A DNA stretch of 33,191 nucleotides from Xanthomonas boreopolis (GTDB lineage: Bacteria; Pseudomonadota; Gammaproteobacteria; Xanthomonadales; Xanthomonadaceae). Location of the stretch: positions 1 through 33,191 of the forward strand of contig BNBA01000042.1 of assembly GCA_014654535.1 (NCBI GenBank), read 5' to 3'. Every line of letters starts with the position of its first letter. The stretch's first letter is position 1. Position numbers and translations under genes: made by a program. The notes beneath the pieces are model-generated. The model worked only from the letters and a program-made list of their open reading frames with translations. It was not told the origin of the DNA and ran no database searches. Positions 31,235-33,191 of the stretch are shown here, piece after piece.

Positions 31235-32188
31235 ATGGAAACGATAGGCAATGTCTGGTTGTGGGGCGGTTTCGCGGTCGTCGTGGTCGCCGCCCTGCTG
31301 GTCGACCTGGTGCTGATGCGCCACGGCGGCCCGCACAAGGTCACCTTCAAGGAAGCCGCCTGGTGGAGCATCGGCTGGGTGGCCCTGGCGCTGCTGTTCA
31401 ATGCCGGCCTGTGGTGGTACCTGCGCGGCACGATGGGCGATGCCGAGGCGCACCGCATCGGCCTGGAGTTCCTGACCGGCTACCTGGTCGAGAAATCGCT
31501 CGCGGTCGACAACATCTTCGTGTTCCTGATGCTGATGACCTACTTCGCGGTGCCGGAGGAGCAGCGCCAGCGCGTGCTGATCATCGGCGTGCTCGGCGCG
31601 ATCGTGCTGCGCGCGATCATGATCTTCGCCGGCACGCTGCTGCTGGCCAAGTTCCACTGGCTGCTGTACGTGTTCGGCGGGTTCCTGCTGCTGACCGGCA
31701 TCAAGATGTGGTTCTCGGCGGGCAAGGAGCCCGACCTGGAGGCCAACCCGGTGCTGCGCTGGATGCGCGGCCACCTGCGCCTGAGCCCCACCTACGAAGG
31801 CAACGCGCTGAGCGTGGTGCGCGACGGCAAGCGCTGGTTCACCCCGCTGTTCGTCGTGCTGATCCTGATCGCGGTGATCGACGTGATCTTCGCGGTGGAC
31901 AGCATCCCGGCGATCTTCGCGATCACCACCGACCCGTTCATCGTGCTCACCTCCAACGTGTTCGCGGTGCTGGGCCTGCGCGCGATGTTCTTCCTGCTGG
32001 CGGGCATGGCGGATCGCTTCCACCTGCTGCCGTACGGCCTGGCGGTGATCCTGGTGTTCATCGGCGCCAAGATGCTGATGATCGACGTGTACAAGATCCC
32101 GGTGCTGGTGTCGCTGGGCGTGGTCGCGGCGATCCTGGCGGCGACCATCGCGCTGAGCCTGGCGCGCCCGCCCAAGCCGCAGCACTGA
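31235..32188 (+). CDS. TerC family membrane protein, probable manganese exporter
   Basis: This 317-residue inner-membrane protein has eight or nine helices. The TerC signatures are [20 protein letters not shown] at about residues 80-100 and [20 protein letters not shown] in the second half. The acidic residues in both are the probable metal site. A cytoplasmic loop (about 155-200) lies between the halves. The family includes E. coli Alx and is linked to Mn2+ export. The riboswitch directly upstream strongly supports a manganese role over tellurite resistance; no other ter genes are nearby. Length is normal for the Alx type. Confidence 0.93.
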   Translation: METIGNVWLWGGFAVVVVAALLVDLVLMRHGGPHKVTFKEAAWWSIGWVALALLFNAGLWWYLRGTMGDAEAHRIGLEFLTGYLVEKSLAVDNIFVFLMLMTYFAVPEEQRQRVLIIGVLGAIVLRAIMIFAGTLLLAKFHWLLYVFGGFLLLTGIKMWFSAGKEPDLEANPVLRWMRGHLRLSPTYEGNALSVVRDGKRWFTPLFVVLILIAVIDVIFAVDSIPAIFAITTDPFIVLTSNVFAVLGLRAMFFLLAGMADRFHLLPYGLAVILVFIGAKMLMIDVYKIPVLVSLGVVAAILAATIALSLARPPKPQH

Positions 32189-32279
32189 CGACTCGCGGCG
32201 GCGGATTGTCCCGCCGGGCGCCGACGTCGTCCCATCGCGGCGGCCTTGCAAAGCGCAGGGCCGCCGCCATCCGATCCCC

Positions 32280-33068
32280 ATGGACATCCGCGACCCTGAA
32301 ACCAGCGCCCTGGATCCCGCCGTGCAGGGGCGTTTCGACCGCAGCCGCCTCCTGCGCGCGTTCAACCTGAGCCTCGGCGCGGTGCTGCTGCTGGTGGCGG
32401 TGTTCGCCAGCCAGGGCATGTTCGACTGGCGCCCCTGGGCGGTGGCGCCGCACGAGGCCGGGGGATTGCGCGGCCTGCTGACCGCGCCGTTGCTGCACGG
32501 CTCGCTCGAGCACCTGGGCGCCAACAGCTTCGCCCTGCTGATCCTCGGCACGCTGGCGGGCAGCGTCTACCCGCGCGCCACCGTGTTCTCGCTGCCGTTG
32601 CTGTGGGTGGGCTCGGGATTGGGCGCCTGGCTGCTGGGCGATGTCGGCAGCCGCCACCTCGGCGCCAGCGGCATCACCCACGGGCTGCTGTTCCTGGTGT
32701 TCGTGCTCGGCGTGCTGCGCCGCGACCGCGCGGCGATCGCCACCAGCATGATCGCGTTCCTGTTCTACGGCGGCATGCTGCTGACAATCCTGCCGCACGA
32801 GCCCGGCGTGTCCTGGCAGTCGCACATGGGCGGCGCCATGGCCGGCGTGATCGCGGCGCTGCTGTTCCGCCTGTGCGATCCGCTGCCGCCGCGCAAGCGC
32901 TACAGCTGGGAAGACGAGGACGAGGATCTCGACGGCGAGCGCCTGGACGAGAAGGACGGCCTGGAGCCGCCGTCCCCGCGCGAAGTCCCGGTGCTGTGGC
33001 AGCGCGATCCGGGCTCGCCCGGCGGCGTGGTCATCCGCTTCCGGCCGCGCGGCGAGCCGAACGACTAG
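32280..33068 (+). CDS. Rhomboid family intramembrane serine protease
   Basis: The 262-residue protein has about six membrane helices. The rhomboid oxyanion motif HGSLEHLGANSFALLILG is followed by the catalytic serine in GASGITHG (Ser130) and the catalytic histidine in SWQSHMGGAMAG (His182). Both dyad residues are present, so activity is expected. After the last helix comes a 60-residue polar tail (EDEDEDLDGERLDEKDG, then RDPGSPGGVVIRFRPRGEPN). The stop TAG lies within CTAG, right at the border of the IS481-type element, so the original C-terminus may have been altered by the insertion. It is 91 bases downstream of terC on the same strand. Confidence 0.9.
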   Translation: MDIRDPETSALDPAVQGRFDRSRLLRAFNLSLGAVLLLVAVFASQGMFDWRPWAVAPHEAGGLRGLLTAPLLHGSLEHLGANSFALLILGTLAGSVYPRATVFSLPLLWVGSGLGAWLLGDVGSRHLGASGITHGLLFLVFVLGVLRRDRAAIATSMIAFLFYGGMLLTILPHEPGVSWQSHMGGAMAGVIAALLFRLCDPLPPRKRYSWEDEDEDLDGERLDEKDGLEPPSPREVPVLWQRDPGSPGGVVIRFRPRGEPND

Positions 33069-33191
33069 CTGTGTAAACCCAGCACGTTGTTCAGTGGGAT
33101 ACGGGAGATGGGCGGTTTGTAGCCAAGGCTGGCATGAGGCCGATGCCAGTTGTAGTGGTGCAGCCAGTTCTTGAAGGCACTGGCGCGCTGC
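33064..33191. mobile_element. Left part of an IS481-type insertion sequence
   Basis: The element probably begins at 33070 with TGTGTAAACCCAGC. IS481-family ends start TGT, and IS481 itself inserts at NCTAGN. The bases just outside are ACTAGC (33064-33069), matching that target. The far end is not in the window, so duplication of the target cannot be confirmed. Confidence 0.65.
33065..33191 (-). CDS. IS481-type transposase, C-terminal fragment cut by the window edge
   Basis: The last 41 residues of a DDE/rve transposase are visible: FKNWLHHYNWHRPHASLGYK then PPISRIPLNNVLGLHS. The YNWHRPHASLG element is the conserved end of the catalytic core in IS481 (and, less closely, IS3) transposases. The stop TAG is the minus-strand reading of CTAG at 33065-33068, which also supplies the rhomboid stop on the plus strand. 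The rest of the gene continues beyond the window. Confidence 0.8.
   Translation of the reverse strand, partial: QRASAFKNWLHHYNWHRPHASLGYKPPISRIPLNNVLGLHS

Overview
The window reads as a GC-rich gammaproteobacterial chromosome, most likely from the Xanthomonadaceae (Lysobacter/Xanthomonas-like). The reasons are the strong GC bias at third codon positions, a complete recC-recB-recD operon, an mlaFEDCB operon that carries mlaA as its last gene, and several families of short palindromic dispersed repeats of the kind common in that family. The assignment is inference from gene content and style; no taxonomic marker gene is present.

Layout. 1-294: left edge with a 38-residue open fragment and nothing recognisable. 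295-9361 (minus): recC, recB and recD, overlapping or a few bases apart, encoding the RecBCD helicase-nuclease. recB and recD carry in-frame pieces of dispersed repeats. 9628-13794 (plus): mlaF, mlaE, mlaD, mlaC, mlaB and mlaA, the retrograde phospholipid transport system that maintains outer-membrane lipid asymmetry, closed by a clear rho-independent terminator. 14065-16058 (minus): a glutathione-peroxidase-family protein and RmuC. 16132-17360 (plus): a glutathione S-transferase and a putatively exported nucleoside-deoxyribosyltransferase-like protein. 17418-19438: a zinc-less MDR-type oxidoreductase diverging from a LysR regulator. 19589-20215: a LysE/RhtB exporter. 20351-22729 (minus): an exported protein of unknown function, then a wrecked ABC transporter (truncated permease joined out of frame to the tail of its ATPase), then an intact MgtC/SapB-like protein. 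23126-24541 (plus): an APC-family amino-acid permease. 24728-29155 (minus): a Tat-exported glycosylasparaginase, CutC, glucokinase and an exported M19 dipeptidase, a set that suggests scavenging of glycopeptides and sugars. 29477-30646 (minus): an RlmI-like rRNA methyltransferase. 31235-33068 (plus): a TerC-family protein behind a yybP-ykoY manganese riboswitch, and a rhomboid protease. 33065-33191: the 3' end of an IS481-type transposase, cut by the window edge.

The most unusual material is not a new operon but the repeat landscape. One hairpin family (core around a GCGCACATCCATGTGCGC palindrome) occurs inside the mla operon, after the mla terminator, and as a two-copy tandem array flanked by 40-bp inverted GTAG-REP-like arms at 30675-30864. 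A second family built on CATTCCCGCGAAAGCGGGAATG forms long perfect or near-perfect hairpins between genes. A third, built on GGGACTTCAGTCCC, lies between genes, and a degenerate copy appears to be translated inside recB. Other notable points are the doubly deleted ABC transporter, the CTAG junction at which an IS481-type element appears to supply overlapping stop codons with the rhomboid gene, and the manganese riboswitch in front of terC. I found no convincing unknown multi-gene system, CRISPR array, tRNA or rRNA.
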